Origin: an uncultured Planctomycetota bacterium
GTDB taxonomy: Bacteria; Planctomycetota; Planctomycetia; Pirellulales; UBA1268
Length of the DNA: 16,535 nucleotides
Reading direction: 5' to 3'
Assembly: GCA_905477565.1 (NCBI GenBank)
Contig: CAJQGO010000231.1
Span: 1 to 16,535 of the forward strand
Position 1 is the stretch's first letter, and each line of letters starts with the position of its first letter. Shown one piece after another: positions 16,472-16,535 of the stretch. Below the pieces are notes generated by a model. That model was not told where the DNA came from and did no database searches. It worked only from the letters and a program-made list of their open reading frames with translations. Position numbers and translations under genes: made by a program.

Positions 16472-16535
16472 ATGAAAAAGTATGTGGTGACCTGCTTATT
16501 CGTGTTGATTGTTAGCATTTCCGTTGGGAGTGATG
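16472..16535 (+). CDS. Start of an exported protein of unknown function (cut at right edge)
   Basis: Twenty-one complete codons are visible, starting MKKYVVTCLFVLIV and continuing SISVGSD. Two lysines followed by a hydrophobic run and small residues form a typical Sec signal peptide. The rest lies outside the window, so no function can be given. No Shine-Dalgarno precedes the ATG. A TATAAT box 6 nt upstream suggests the gene has its own promoter and perhaps a leaderless transcript, making it separate from the respiratory operon. Confidence 0.5.
   Translation, partial: MKKYVVTCLFVLIVSISVGSD

Overview
The window is one continuous, same-strand respiratory gene cluster of about 16.2 kb, followed by a short intergenic stretch and the first codons of another gene. 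Base composition looks close to 50% GC by eye. The style points to Planctomycetota, perhaps a Pirellulales-like marine lineage. The cues are a split cytochrome b, a giant multiheme cytochrome c with planctomycete-type CxxCHQG and NHHW motifs, paired amicyanin-like cupredoxins with a C-terminal carboxypeptidase-regulatory-like domain, and a cytochrome oxidase cluster with its own heme A synthesis genes. The phylum call is an inference from protein style; no rRNA or other marker is present.

Layout. (1) 1-5532: the end of a bc/b6f-type quinol oxidoreductase, namely the C-terminal cytochrome b subunit (possibly cut at the left edge) and a 1555-residue membrane-anchored cytochrome c with eight CxxCH heme sites, a long coiled coil and a PDZ-like domain. 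(2) 5545-8710: three exported candidate electron carriers, namely two tandem paralogous type-1 copper proteins (one with a Sec signal, one lipoprotein-like) and a diheme cytochrome c lipoprotein. (3) 8759-16209: a heme-copper oxygen reductase and its assembly factors, in the order ctaC (subunit II, CuA), ctaD (subunit I), ctaA (heme A synthase), ctaB (heme O synthase), ctaE (subunit III, with a large insertion), ctaF (subunit IV), a SCO-family copper chaperone, and a DUF420/CtaM-like membrane protein. (4) 16210-16535: noncoding DNA, then the signal peptide of a new gene that runs off the right edge behind a perfect TATAAT box.

How they work together. Quinol electrons would enter the cytochrome b complex and pass along the multiheme cytochrome c. 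They would then move to a cupredoxin or the diheme lipoprotein, to the CuA centre of subunit II, and on to heme a, heme a3 and CuB in subunit I, where oxygen is reduced. CtaB and CtaA make heme A from protoheme. The SCO protein and the DUF420 protein are expected to help build CuA and CuB. Gaps are short and several junctions overlap (ctaA/ctaB 4 nt, ctaF/sco, sco/DUF420 1 nt), which suggests one or a few transcripts.

Most unusual points: the 3+5 heme architecture with PDZ and coiled coil in the giant cytochrome; an A2-type subunit I (YSHPAVY instead of the glutamate motif) whose subunit II lacks a fused cytochrome c; a roughly 115-residue insertion in subunit III; and a Cys cluster at the C-terminus of the DUF420 protein. 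I saw no mobile element, CRISPR array, tRNA or rRNA.
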